From Kytococcus aerolatus (lineage in GTDB: Bacteria; Actinomycetota; Actinomycetes; Actinomycetales; Dermatophilaceae), in assembly GCF_900187395.1 (NCBI RefSeq), contig NZ_FYEZ01000001.1, forward strand, positions 496,001-560,000: a stretch of DNA of 64,000 nucleotides, given 5' to 3'. Position 1 is the first letter of the stretch. Each line of letters opens with the position of its first letter. Positions 38,003 through 46,870 of the stretch are shown here, piece by piece. The translations under genes were made by a program, and so were the position numbers. The notes below the pieces were generated by a model that did no database searches, had not been told where the DNA came from, and worked only from the letters and a program-made list of their open reading frames with translations.

Positions 38003-39588
38003 GCGAGCTCCCCCCGGGCCACGAGGTCGACCCCTTCGGAGCCGACCACCGTGGCGGCCACGATCTCCCCCACCCGCAGGTCGGGGGCCGAGCCGTCGGT
38101 GCGCTGCAGGATGGTCACGCCATCGACCTCCGGACCCTGGTGCTCGGCGCGACCGATGACCTGCCGGGCGCTCTCCCCGGTCGGCTCCCCGGTGTCCTCG
38201 TCGAGGAGCTCGAGCTCCTCGATCTCCTCCACGAGCACGCTGACCGACTCCCCGACACGGTCGGCCGCCCGCTGGGCCATGACCTCCTCGGCGAGATCGC
38301 GGATCCGGGCGACCCGGGCGTCGACGACCTCCTGCGGCAGCTTGTCACCGAGCCGCTCGGCCTCGGTGCCGTCCTCGTCGGAGTAGCCGAAGACCCCGAG
38401 CACGTCGAGCTGGGCGCGCTCCACGAAGTCGGCCAGCAGGTCGACCTCTTCCTCGGTCTCCCCCGGGAAGCCGCAGATGACGTTGGAGCGGATGCCGGCG
38501 GTGGGCGCGGCCGCACGCACCTGCTCGATGAGTCCGAGGAAGGACTCGGCGTCCCCGAAGCGACGCATCCGGCGCAGCAACGGACCGGAGGCGTGCTGGA
38601 AGGAGAGGTCGAAGTAGGGCACCACCCCGGGGGTGCTCGTCATGACTGTGAGCAGCTCGGGACGCGTCTCCGCCGGCTGGAGATAGCTCACGCGCACCCG
38701 CTCGATGCCCCCGATCGCGGTGAGCTCGGGCAGCAGCGCGTCGAGCAGCCGCAGGTCGCCGAGGTCCTTGCCGTAGGAGGTGGTGTTCTCGCTCACCAGG
38801 AAGAGCTCGCGGACCCCGTTCTCGGCCAGCCAGCGCGCCTCGGCGAGCACGTCGGTGGGGCGGCGGGAGATGTGGGCCCCCCGGAAGGACGGGATGGCGC
38901 AGAAGGCGCAGCGCCGGTCACAGCCCGAGGCGATCTTCAGCGGCGCCCACGGGCGGTCGTCGAGCCGGCGGCGGATCACCGACGAGGGCCCCGAGGCGGG
39001 CGCCGGCCCGTCCAGGCTCGCGTCACCCGGCTCGACCGGCGTGATCGCGGCCAACCCGGCCGCGGCGGCCTCCTCCGGGGAGACGTCGCCGTGCCCGGGC
39101 AGAGCCACCCCCGCCGCCCCGGCCTGCCGGTCCACCGGGGACAGCGGCAGCAGCCGGCGCCGGTCCCCCGGGGTGTGCGCGGCCGGGGCGTTCCCGTCGA
39201 GCACCGCCCGCAGGGAGGCCGACATGTCGGCATAGGAGTCGAAGCCCAGCACCGCGTCCGCCTCCGGCAGCTCCGCGGCCAGCTCCGAGCCGTAGCGCTC
39301 GGCCATGCACCCGACGGCCACGACCGCCCCGGTGCGCCCGTCGGACTTCAGGTCGTGCGCCTCCAGCAGCGCGTCGATGGAGTCCTTCTTGGCCGACTCC
39401 ACGAAGCCGCAGGTGTTCACCACGGTGACATCGGCGCCGTCCGCCTCCTCCGCGAGCTCCCAGCCGGCCGCGGCCAGCCGCCCGGCCAGCTCCTCGGAGT
39501 CCACCGCGTTGCGGGTGCAGCCCAGGGTCGCGATGTGGACGCTGGGCCGCTCGGTCTCGGGGAGGGCGTCGGTGGAGGGAGAGCTCAT
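37999..39588 (-). CDS. rimO: Ribosomal protein S12 methylthiotransferase RimO
   Basis: The 529-residue methylthiotransferase has N-terminal Cys motifs ([35 protein letters not shown]) and radical-SAM [11 protein letters not shown] (about 219-229). SRRPTDVL and the C-terminal TRAM domain follow. The TRN and GFVE forms separate RimO from MiaB. It adds a methylthio group to Asp88 of S12. About 70 extra residues (about 130-200), Ala/Gly/Pro-rich, lie between the first domain and the radical-SAM core, longer than in E. coli. TAGACT lies 6 bases before the ATG, suggesting a leaderless start. Confidence 0.95.
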   Translation of the reverse strand: MSSPSTDALPETERPSVHIATLGCTRNAVDSEELAGRLAAAGWELAEEADGADVTVVNTCGFVESAKKDSIDALLEAHDLKSDGRTGAVVAVGCMAERYGSELAAELPEADAVLGFDSYADMSASLRAVLDGNAPAAHTPGDRRRLLPLSPVDRQAGAAGVALPGHGDVSPEEAAAAGLAAITPVEPGDASLDGPAPASGPSSVIRRRLDDRPWAPLKIASGCDRRCAFCAIPSFRGAHISRRPTDVLAEARWLAENGVRELFLVSENTTSYGKDLGDLRLLDALLPELTAIGGIERVRVSYLQPAETRPELLTVMTSTPGVVPYFDLSFQHASGPLLRRMRRFGDAESFLGLIEQVRAAAPTAGIRSNVICGFPGETEEEVDLLADFVERAQLDVLGVFGYSDEDGTEAERLGDKLPQEVVDARVARIRDLAEEVMAQRAADRVGESVSVLVEEIEELELLDEDTGEPTGESARQVIGRAEHQGPEVDGVTILQRTDGSAPDLRVGEIVAATVVGSEGVDLVARGELA

Positions 39589-39670
39589 GGACCCAGTCTA
39601 GGTCCGCGACCCCCGGCCGGGGTCTGCCCGGTGCAGCACCCTGCTCGGGGCGGCATGGGAGGGTGAAGGC

Positions 39671-40876
39671 ATGTCCGACTGTGCCGAGATCCGCTCCCTG
39701 CTGCGCGAGACCCCCCTCGTCGACGGCCACAACGACCTGCCCTGGCGCCTGCACGAGCTCGCGCTGGAGCACCCCGAGGAGACCGACCTCACGGTCGCCG
39801 ACCTGGCCGGCGGGACGCTCGGCACGCACACTCCCACGCACACCGACCTGCCCCGCCTGCTGGACGGCGGGGTCGGGGCCCAGTTCTGGAGCGTCTTCGT
39901 GCCGGCCCAGCTCTCCGGGGACGCCGCGGTGAGCACCACGCTGGAGCAGATCGACCGGGTGCGTGCCCTCTGCGCCCGCCACCCCGAGCGCCTCGAGCTG
40001 GCCGACTCCGCCACCGAGGTCCGCCGGATCCACGCGGCCGGCCGGGTGGCGAGCCTGCTGGGCGCCGAGGGTGGGCACTCGATGAACAGCTCCCTGGCCA
40101 CGCTGCGCCTGCTCCGGGAGCTGGGTGTGCGCTACATGACCCTCACCCACAACAGCAATGTCGATTGGGCCGACAGCGCCACCGACGTCGAGCGCATCGG
40201 CGGCCTGAGCCGCTTCGGCACCGAGGTCGTGGCCGAGATGAACCGGATCGGCATGATCGTCGACCTCTCCCACGTGGCCCCCGGCACGATGCGCGACGCG
40301 CTGGCCGCCACCCGGGCCCCGGTCCTCTTCACCCACTCCGGCGCGCGGGCGGTCACCGACCACCCGCGCAACGTGCCCGACGACGTCCTCGCCGCCCTGC
40401 CCGCCAACGGCGGGGTGTGCATGGCGACCTTCGTGCCCAGCTTCGTCAACCAGGCCGTCGCCGACGCACGCACCGCCCGGGAGGAGGCCGCCCGGGACGC
40501 CGGGCACGCACCGGGCACTCCGGAGTTCGAGGCCTTCACCGAGCGGCACCTGGCCGAGCACCCCGACCCCGTGGCCACCCTGGAGGACGTCGTGGCCCAC
40601 GTGGAGCACCTGCGGGAGGTGGCCGGGATCGACCACGTCGGCCTCGGGGGCGACTACGACGGCACCCCGCTGCTGCCGCAGGGGCTCGAGGACGTCTCGA
40701 GCTATCCGCGGCTGCTCGCGGCGCTGTCCGATCGTGGGTGGAGCCGGGAGGAGCTCACGAAGCTCGCCGGCACGAACGCCCTGCGGGTCCTGCAGGCCGC
40801 GGACGACGTGGCGGAGCAGCTCGCCGACGAGCCGGCTCGCCGGTGGCGGATCGAACAGCTCGACGGGGTCGGCTGA
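39671..40876 (+). CDS. Membrane-dipeptidase-type peptidase (M19)
   Basis: The 401-residue M19 dipeptidase has LVDGHNDLP near residue 17 (metal-binding HxD), GAEGGHSMN, YMTLTHNSNVDWADSA, VDLSHVAPGTMRD and VLFTHSGARAVTDHPRNVPDD, which contribute the zinc-site Glu and His residues. It ends IDHVGLGGDYDG. No signal peptide is seen, so it acts in the cytoplasm on dipeptides, possibly with D-residues. GGTGAAGG precedes the ATG. Divergent from rimO. Confidence 0.93.
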   Translation: MSDCAEIRSLLRETPLVDGHNDLPWRLHELALEHPEETDLTVADLAGGTLGTHTPTHTDLPRLLDGGVGAQFWSVFVPAQLSGDAAVSTTLEQIDRVRALCARHPERLELADSATEVRRIHAAGRVASLLGAEGGHSMNSSLATLRLLRELGVRYMTLTHNSNVDWADSATDVERIGGLSRFGTEVVAEMNRIGMIVDLSHVAPGTMRDALAATRAPVLFTHSGARAVTDHPRNVPDDVLAALPANGGVCMATFVPSFVNQAVADARTAREEAARDAGHAPGTPEFEAFTERHLAEHPDPVATLEDVVAHVEHLREVAGIDHVGLGGDYDGTPLLPQGLEDVSSYPRLLAALSDRGWSREELTKLAGTNALRVLQAADDVAEQLADEPARRWRIEQLDGVG

Positions 40877-40884
40877 GGCCGGGC

Positions 40885-41583
40885 TCAGCGGTTGCGGAAC
40901 TTGGTCAGGGTGAGACCCATGAGGCGCGCGACCACGAGCGCCACGTAGTTCATCCCCGCCATCTCCTCGAGCACGATGACGGACCGGGCGTGCGCGCCCG
41001 CCGGGGCGATGTCGGACAGGCCGGTGCCGGTCATGGTGGTGAACGAGAGGAAGATCAGCTCGAACCAGGCGAGCTGCTCCCCGTGCGGCGCCGAGAAGGA
41101 GCCCGGCCAGATGATCTGCACCGCGCCGTAGGTGTAGGCGAAGGCCCAGACGGCCACCGTGAAGGTGGCCCCCGTGGCCCACAGCTCGTCGCTGGTCACC
41201 CAGTTGTCGGCGAACATGTAGACCAGCAGCGAGACGACCACGTAGAAGTAGAAGGCCGAGCTGACCAGCATCGTGGCCAGCTCGATCGCGGCGCTGTCGG
41301 GCCACACGACCTGGGCCAGGGTGAGCAGCGCCGCGGGTCCGCCCACCAGCACCGCCACCCAGGTGAGCGTCGGGGTCCGGCGCACGGCGCGCAGCGCGAG
41401 CACCAGCACGAGCAGGCCGAGCAGGGCCAGCCCCACCCGCCCCGGGCCCCGGTCGCTCGTGAAGGGGTAGAGGATGACGCTCACCAGCTGCACCGCGAGC
41501 AGCACCGCCGAGGGGTTGGCCAGCACGGCCCGCCACCAGCGGACGTACCAGGGCGGCAGGGGGCGCGTTCCGTGGCGCAGCAT
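40885..41583 (-). CDS. Two-pore-loop-type ion channel-like membrane protein with altered filter
   Basis: The 232-residue protein has about six hydrophobic segments. The last two flank a pore-loop-like stretch, FLSFTTMTGTGLSDIAP then ARSVIVLEEMAGMNYVALVVARLMG, which aligns with bacterial Ion_trans_2 K+ channels except that the TVGYGD filter is replaced by TGTGLSD. Selectivity is therefore doubtful. Its ATG overlaps the ftsK stop by one base (TGATG), so it is translated after ftsK. I know of no fixed role beside ftsK. Confidence 0.72.
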   Translation of the reverse strand: MLRHGTRPLPPWYVRWWRAVLANPSAVLLAVQLVSVILYPFTSDRGPGRVGLALLGLLVLVLALRAVRRTPTLTWVAVLVGGPAALLTLAQVVWPDSAAIELATMLVSSAFYFYVVVSLLVYMFADNWVTSDELWATGATFTVAVWAFAYTYGAVQIIWPGSFSAPHGEQLAWFELIFLSFTTMTGTGLSDIAPAGAHARSVIVLEEMAGMNYVALVVARLMGLTLTKFRNR

Positions 41584-44531
41584 CAGCGGCCCGTCAGCTG
41601 CCAGGCGTCCTCGTCCTCGTCGTCCTCCTCGGACTCGACGGAGAACTCGGAGGTGTCCACGTCGGCATACCGGTCGGTGGCCGGCCGGGGCGCCGCGGCC
41701 GGCTCACCACCGGTCGCGTCCTCGGCCTGCTCCTCCCCGGCGGCGTCCTCGGCCAGGTCCTCCGGCACGTCCTCGCCGCGGAGCCGGGCGAGGGTGGCCG
41801 GTAGGTCCTCGGGGCGCACGAGCACGTCGCGTGCCTTGGACCCCTCGGAGGGACCGACGATGTCCCGGGACTCCATGAGGTCCATGAGGCGCCCGGCCTT
41901 GGCGAAACCCACCCGCAGCTTGCGCTGCAGCATGGAGGTCGAGCCGAACTGGGTGTTCACCACCAGCTCGGTGGCCTGCAGCAGCACGTCGAGGTCGTCG
42001 CCGATGTCCTCGTCCACATCCTTCTTGGGGGCGACCTGCGCGACGTCCTCGCGATAGCTCGGGGCGAGCTGTCCCTTGACGTGGGCGACGACCTCCGCGA
42101 TCTCGGACTCGTTGACCCAGGCGCCCTGTACACGCATCGTGCGGCTGGCCCCCATCGGCAGGAAGAGGGCGTCACCCTGCCCGATGAGCTTCTCGGCACC
42201 CGGCTGGTCCAGGACCACGCGGGAGTCGGCCAGCGAGGAGGTCGCGAAGGCCATGCGGCTGGGCACGTTGGCCTTGATGAGACCGGTGACGACGTCGACC
42301 GAGGGGCGCTGGGTGGCGAGCACCAGGTGGATACCGGCGGCACGCGCCAGCTGCGTGATGCGCACGACCGACTCCTCGACGTCGCGCGGGGCGACCATCA
42401 TGAGGTCGGCGAGCTCGTCGACCACCACGAGCAGGTAGGGGTAAGGCTGCAGCTCCCGCTCGGAGCCCGGCGGCACCTTGACGGCACCGGACCGGACCGC
42501 CTTGTTGAACTCGTCGACGTGCTTGAACCCGAAGTTCGCGAGGTCGTCGTAGCGCTGGTCCATCTCCCGGACCACCCACTGCAGCGCCTCGGCGGCCTTC
42601 TTCGGGCTGGTGATGATCGGGGTGATGAGGTGCGGAATGCCGCCGTAGACGGTGAGCTCCACCCGCTTGGGGTCGACGAGCACCATGCGCACCTCCTCGG
42701 GCGTGGAGCGCATGAGGATCGAGGTGATCATCGAGTTCACGAAGCTCGACTTTCCCGAGCCCGTGGCACCGGCCACCAGGAGGTGCGGCATCTTCGCCAG
42801 GTTGGCGATGACGTACCCGCCCTCGACGTCCTTGCCGACGCCCATGACCATCGGGTGGGTCTGGTTGCGCGCCTTCTCGCTGCGCAACACGTCGCCCAGC
42901 GAGACGTTCTCGCGGTCGGTGTTCGGGATCTCGATGCCGATGGCGCTCTTGCCCGGGATCGGCGAGAGGATCCGCACCTCGGCGGAGGCCACCGCGTAGG
43001 AGATGTTCTTGCTCAGCGCCGTGATCCGCTCGACCTTGACGCCGGGGCCCAGCTCGACCTCGTAGCGGGTGACCGTCGGCCCCCGGGTGAACCCGGAGAT
43101 CTGGGCGTCGACGTTGAACTCCTCGAAGGTGTTCGTCAGCGCCTCGACGACCGCGTCGTTGGCCGCCGAGCGCTCCTTGTGCGGGGAGCCCGGCTTGAGG
43201 AGGGAGGAGTCCGGGAGGGTGTACGTGACGTCACCGGAGAGGGCGAGCTGCTCGACCCGCTGCGGCAGCTGCGAGGTGGGCGGGGGCACCGCGTCGGTCG
43301 GCTTGTCGACCGGCTTCTCGGGCGTGGGCCTGGCGCCCGGCTTGGCACCTGGCCGGGCGCCGGGACGCCGGCTGCGGGCGGGCTGGTCGCTCGGCGCCTC
43401 GTCCAGCGGCGTGGCACCGCGGTCGTCGGGCTGCTCGTCGACCGCCAGGGCACGGGTGTCGTCCTTCCCCAGCCCGTCGGCCAGGTCGACGGCATCGGCC
43501 TTGCGGGTGCGGCGCGCGGTCCGCACGGACTTCCGGGGGCTCGGGTCCACCTCCGCGGCCTGGTCGAAGGGGACCGTCTCCTCGCCCTCGGCTTCCCCCC
43601 GGCCCCGGCGACGGGCGCGGACCGGCTGTCCGTCCTCCTCGTCCGCACCGCGCAGCCGGCGCGGCAGACCCCGGGAGTCCCGCTCGCCGTCCCACTCCTC
43701 CTCCCGGCCGAAGAGGCGCTCCCCGAGCTCGCCGAGCCGGTCGGGGATGCGGTGCACGGGCGTGGCCGTCAGCACCAGCAGCGCGAAGAAGGCCAGCAGC
43801 GAGAGGACGATGGTGGCCCCCAGGCCGGTGATGCCCACCCGCAGCGGGTTGGCCACGAGGTAGCCGAGGATCCCGCCGGCCCCCCGGACATCCCCCAGTC
43901 CCTGGGCGGCGTCGGGGAAGCCCTGGGCCGCGGCGGTCAGGCCGCACGCCGCGAAGATCGCGCTGGTGGAGCCGACCACCCAGCGGGCGTTGTCGGCGGA
44001 CTCCGAGGGGCGCCGGAAGAGGTGCACGGCCACCAGGAGGAGGAGCAGGGGCAGGGCCTGAGCCACGAGACCGAAGGTGCCAGCGGCCACCGCGTGGATC
44101 GCCCCGCCGAGGGCACCCGAGAGACCCCACCACTCCCGCAGGGCGATGACCACCGCGAGCGCCAGCAGCACGAAGGCCACGCCGTCCCGGGCGTGGTCCC
44201 GCTCCAGGCCGCGGGCAGACCCGCCGACGCTCCGGACGGCCCCCCCGAAGATCCCGGTGATGCCGTTCCAGGTGCCGGTGACCATGCGGCTCAGGAGACC
44301 CGGACCGCTGCGCTCCGGGGCCCGTGAGGCCGCCCGGCCACCGCGGGCCGGGGACGCGCCGGAGCCCTTGCGGGAGGCGGCTCCACGGCTCGCCGACCCC
44401 TTGCCGGCACCACCCCCGGAGCGCGTCGAGCGGGCAGCCGTCGTCGTGCGGCGCGAGCGCGAGGCGGTCCGGGAGTCGGAGCGGGGGGTCGAACGCTTCG
44501 GGGAGGTCGTGCGGGTACGTGAGTCGGCCAC
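41583..44531 (-). CDS. ftsK: DNA translocase FtsK/SpoIIIE
   Basis: The 982-residue protein has an unusually basic Ser/Arg/Thr-rich N-terminus (about 80 residues), four or five membrane helices, and a charged Pro-rich linker. The motor has Walker A GATGSGKSS (near 586) and Walker B VVVDELADLMM (near 700). A C-terminal gamma winged-helix domain reads FGSTSMLQRKLRVGFAKAGRLMDLME. It pumps chromosome ends through the septum and binds KOPS-type DNA. TACCCT lies 6 bases before the GTG, suggesting a leaderless start. Confidence 0.96.
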   Translation of the reverse strand: MADSRTRTTSPKRSTPRSDSRTASRSRRTTTAARSTRSGGGAGKGSASRGAASRKGSGASPARGGRAASRAPERSGPGLLSRMVTGTWNGITGIFGGAVRSVGGSARGLERDHARDGVAFVLLALAVVIALREWWGLSGALGGAIHAVAAGTFGLVAQALPLLLLLVAVHLFRRPSESADNARWVVGSTSAIFAACGLTAAAQGFPDAAQGLGDVRGAGGILGYLVANPLRVGITGLGATIVLSLLAFFALLVLTATPVHRIPDRLGELGERLFGREEEWDGERDSRGLPRRLRGADEEDGQPVRARRRGRGEAEGEETVPFDQAAEVDPSPRKSVRTARRTRKADAVDLADGLGKDDTRALAVDEQPDDRGATPLDEAPSDQPARSRRPGARPGAKPGARPTPEKPVDKPTDAVPPPTSQLPQRVEQLALSGDVTYTLPDSSLLKPGSPHKERSAANDAVVEALTNTFEEFNVDAQISGFTRGPTVTRYEVELGPGVKVERITALSKNISYAVASAEVRILSPIPGKSAIGIEIPNTDRENVSLGDVLRSEKARNQTHPMVMGVGKDVEGGYVIANLAKMPHLLVAGATGSGKSSFVNSMITSILMRSTPEEVRMVLVDPKRVELTVYGGIPHLITPIITSPKKAAEALQWVVREMDQRYDDLANFGFKHVDEFNKAVRSGAVKVPPGSERELQPYPYLLVVVDELADLMMVAPRDVEESVVRITQLARAAGIHLVLATQRPSVDVVTGLIKANVPSRMAFATSSLADSRVVLDQPGAEKLIGQGDALFLPMGASRTMRVQGAWVNESEIAEVVAHVKGQLAPSYREDVAQVAPKKDVDEDIGDDLDVLLQATELVVNTQFGSTSMLQRKLRVGFAKAGRLMDLMESRDIVGPSEGSKARDVLVRPEDLPATLARLRGEDVPEDLAEDAAGEEQAEDATGGEPAAAPRPATDRYADVDTSEFSVESEEDDEDEDAWQLTGR

Positions 44532-44591
44532 CCTCGCAGGGTAGGCGCCTCCGGCGACAGGGCCTCGCCCCCCACGCCGGACCCTCCACGC

Positions 44592-44641
44592 TTGAAGGGC
44601 GCGAGCATGAAGGGTCTATGCTTCACCGTCATGGGTGAAGG
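44592..44641 (+). promoter_or_regulatory. Promoter with overlapping repeats upstream of the SatD-like gene
   Basis: TTGAAG (44592-44597) and TATGCT (44617-44622) could be -35 and -10, with a 19-base spacer; TATGCT lies 8 bases before the ATG. TGAAGGG occurs twice, 15 bases apart (44593, 44608). CTTCACC-gtcatg-GGTGAAG (44621-44640) is a 7-bp inverted repeat spanning the start codon. A repressor bound here would block both transcription and leaderless translation. Confidence 0.5.
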
Positions 44642-45344
44642 TCAGGGACTCATCGTCATCACGGCGGACCAGCGGGCCTCGCGCCGCCATGCCGACGCGG
44701 TGCCCGGCGCGCTGGAGGCCCTCGCCGCGCTCCCCACCGCCACCCTCCCGGGGAGCCTCCCCTTCGAGCGCACCGCCGGTGACGAGATCCAGGGGGTCAC
44801 GCCCAGCGCCGAGGCCGCTGTGGACACGATCGGCACCCTCCTGCGCACCGGCCAGTGGCAGGTCGGCATCGGCCTGGGGCCGGTCGAGGAGCCCCTCCCC
44901 CGGTCGGTCCGCTCGGCGCGCGGCCCGGCGTTCATCGCGGCCCGCCGGGCCGTGGAGCGCGCTCATCGCTGCCCGCAGGACCTCGCGGTGGACGCCAACG
45001 TGGGCGTTGACGAGCCGGCGGAGGGCGGGATCGAGCAGGCGGTGCTGGCCGCCGAGGGGGCCCTGTGGCTGTGGGCCGCCCTCCTGTCCCGTCGGACCGC
45101 GGAGGGTTGGGAGGTCACGGACCTGCTGGAGCGCTCCGACTCCCAGAAGGCGGTGGCCCGCACCCTGGGGATCAGCCCCTCCGCGGTCAGCCAGCGCCTG
45201 CGCACCGCCGGCTGGACCGAGGGACGCCGTGGCGGGATCCTGTGTGCCGACCTGCTCGCGGCAGCGGCCGGGCGAGCGGTCGGGAGCACCCGCACCGGCC
45301 CCGTCCCCGACGACGGGGGCGACGAGGACGAGGACGAGCGATGA
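44631..45344 (+). CDS. SatD-family-like protein with C-terminal helix-turn-helix
   Basis: The 237-residue protein opens LIVITADQRASRRHADAVPG, the SatD-type start, and ends with a DNA-binding-like stretch SQKAVARTLGISPSAVSQRL (about 183-202) and an acidic tail. The downstream gene (DUF3307-type) overlaps by 4 bases; SatD and DUF3307 genes occur together in other bacteria. Function is unclear: the name comes from acid adaptation in streptococci. I chose the ATG at 44631 because TATGCT lies 8 bases upstream and no Shine-Dalgarno is seen; in-frame ATGs at 44592-44610 are less likely. Confidence 0.6.
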   Translation: MGEGQGLIVITADQRASRRHADAVPGALEALAALPTATLPGSLPFERTAGDEIQGVTPSAEAAVDTIGTLLRTGQWQVGIGLGPVEEPLPRSVRSARGPAFIAARRAVERAHRCPQDLAVDANVGVDEPAEGGIEQAVLAAEGALWLWAALLSRRTAEGWEVTDLLERSDSQKAVARTLGISPSAVSQRLRTAGWTEGRRGGILCADLLAAAAGRAVGSTRTGPVPDDGGDEDEDER

Positions 45345-45712
45345 ACTGGCTGGACCCGAACGCCCTCCCCATCGTCCTGCTCTGCGGTGCCGTGGCGGCC
45401 GCCCTGGGCAGCCCGGTGGTCCGCTGGTTCCTGAACCGGGTGGAGTCGGCGGACCCGGACGGGTTGGAGCTGCCTGGTGGGCGGTGGATCGGGGTCCTGG
45501 AGCGCACCGCCGCCTTCGCCGCGGTGTGCGCCGGCTCGGAGTACGCCCTGACCATGATCGTCGCGGTGAAGGGACTGGGGCGCTACCCCGAGCTGCGCAC
45601 CGCCAAGAGCGGCGCGGTTTCCGAGCGCTTCATCATCGGCACCTTCGCCAGCCTGCTGTGGGCCTGCGCCTGGGGTGGGATCGCTCGTCTCCTCCTCCTG
45701 CTCTCGACCTGA
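45341..45712 (+). CDS. DUF3307-like small membrane protein
   Basis: The 123-residue protein has three hydrophobic segments. The pattern GGRWIGVLERTAAFAAV then KGLGRYPELRT...ERFIIGTFASLLWA resembles the C-terminal half of DUF3307 proteins (G-x-IG-x-LER, AK-x-x-R, E-x-F-x-IGT). It is translationally coupled to the SatD-like gene (ATGA overlap), and the pair probably works together at the membrane. No enzymatic motif is seen. Confidence 0.65.
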   Translation: MNWLDPNALPIVLLCGAVAAALGSPVVRWFLNRVESADPDGLELPGGRWIGVLERTAAFAAVCAGSEYALTMIVAVKGLGRYPELRTAKSGAVSERFIIGTFASLLWACAWGGIARLLLLLST

Positions 45713-45781
45713 GCCGGAGCGGTGCACCGCTCCCCCGACCGGGCCAGGGGGACGCGCTCTGGCCGGAGGGGCCGGGACGAC

Positions 45782-45816
45782 GAGGGGCCGGGAGCCGCAC
45801 GGCTCCCGGCCCCCTC
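45782..45816. terminator. Bidirectional terminator
   Basis: A 15-bp stem (45782-45796 with 45801-45815 or so) and loop GCAC lies between the convergent DUF3307-like and L,D-transpeptidase genes. Confidence 0.85.
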
Positions 45817-45833
45817 GTGCGGGGTGACCGTGG

Positions 45834-46694
45834 TCAGTCGATCTGGCGCACCGAGGTCAGGCCCAGGTCGGCGGCGTGCGCGGACTCGCTCGGCGGCAGG
45901 GCGCCCGCCCCGGCAGCCCGGACGGTGGCGCCCAGGGGCGCCTGGTTCGGACCGGTGCCGTAGATGCGCAGGTTGCGGTCCCCGCGGATCCATCCGTAGG
46001 AGATGAACCGGTTCATGGCGGCGACCGTCAGGCGCGCGCAGCCGTGGCTGTCCGGGTAGGGCGGGATGAAGGTGGAGCCGTGGATGGCGTAGCCACCAGG
46101 GGCGAAGAACCAGGGACGCCACATCTTCCCGAGCTGACCGTGGCGCCAGCCGTCCTCACCCGTGGTCCACATGCTGTACCAGGTGCCACGCGGGGTGACG
46201 GCGTGCGGGTAGTACTTGCCGTTGAACCAGTAGCCCTTGCCGTTGCCGGTGGAGGTGTTGTGGATCTCCACGACGCGGCCGTGGCGGACGTAGACCAGCA
46301 GCTGCTTGTCCAGGTCGATCTCGACCCACCGCCCGGAGGTGGCCCGGGGCACGAAAGGCTTCGGCGCGAAGAGCGCGGCCCAGGTCTGCGGGCCGACGAC
46401 GCCGTCGGCGTACAGGCCGTTGGTCTTCTGGAAGGCGTAGACCGCCTGCTGGCACTGCGGGCCGAAGTAGGTGGTCATCGCGCCCGGCCAGCACTTGGCG
46501 GCCACGAGCCGCTTCTTCATCCAGAGGACGTACTGGCTCCTGGAGCCCCGGCGGAGCTTCGGTCGCCGGGCGGCCGCCGTCACGGCCTCGGCGGGCTCCC
46601 CGGCGAGGCCGGCGACCCCGACCGCTCCGAGCGCGCCAGCGCCCAGCATCAGCTGGCGACGGTCAACGGTGGCGTCGTGCAGGATGGCGTGCAT
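45834..46694 (-). CDS. Secreted L,D-transpeptidase with peptidoglycan-binding domain
   Basis: The 286-residue protein has a Tat-like signal (DRRQLMLGAGAL, RR at 12-13), then a PG_binding_1 domain with YFGPQCQQAVYAFQK and GLYADGVVGPQTWAALF. The YkuD domain has HGSTFIPPYPDSHGCARL with catalytic Cys near 220. It should form 3-3 crosslinks or attach proteins to peptidoglycan. The mature catalytic region has Trp-rich inserts. GAGAGGGGAGA precedes the ATG. A structured leader lies upstream (46714-46765). Confidence 0.93.
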   Translation of the reverse strand: MHAILHDATVDRRQLMLGAGALGAVGVAGLAGEPAEAVTAAARRPKLRRGSRSQYVLWMKKRLVAAKCWPGAMTTYFGPQCQQAVYAFQKTNGLYADGVVGPQTWAALFAPKPFVPRATSGRWVEIDLDKQLLVYVRHGRVVEIHNTSTGNGKGYWFNGKYYPHAVTPRGTWYSMWTTGEDGWRHGQLGKMWRPWFFAPGGYAIHGSTFIPPYPDSHGCARLTVAAMNRFISYGWIRGDRNLRIYGTGPNQAPLGATVRAAGAGALPPSESAHAADLGLTSVRQID

Positions 46695-46713
46695 TGGTTC
46701 TCCCCTCTCTCGC

Positions 46714-46765
46714 GCCGACCCGGCGAGGCATCCCCTCACCTGCCCCGTCCCCCTGGGGCGTCGGC
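46714..46765 (-). ncRNA. Candidate three-way-junction leader RNA of the L,D-transpeptidase
   Basis: On the minus strand three helices nest: P1 GCCGAC/GTCGGC (46765-46760 with 46719-46714), P2 GCCCC/GGGGC (46759-46755 with 46746-46742) and P3 GGTGAGG/CCTCGCC (46740-46734 with 46728-46722). TAGGCT (46781-46776) would start transcription about 4 bases before P1, and the Shine-Dalgarno follows P1 directly. It matches no riboswitch that I can name. Confidence 0.35.
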
Positions 46766-46775
46766 TTGCAGCACC

Positions 46776-46804
46776 AGCCTAGCCAAGGTGGGCCGAGATG
46801 TCTC
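46776..46804 (-). promoter_or_regulatory. Possible L,D-transpeptidase promoter
   Basis: Minus strand GAGACA, a 17-base spacer and TAGGCT (46781-46776). The -10 is good and the -35 has four of six consensus bases. Three CTGTGAG copies (46818, 46850, 46861) lie upstream. Confidence 0.45.
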
Positions 46805-46870
46805 CCTCGCCGACCCACTGTGAGGAATCTGTGCACGAGCGCGCCGCCGCTGTGAGGGGCCTGTGAGCAC

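Noticed and set aside
46714-46765. c-di-AMP (ydaO) riboswitch before the L,D-transpeptidase
   Set aside because: The leader is too short and lacks the conserved ydaO core; kept only as an unnamed structured leader.
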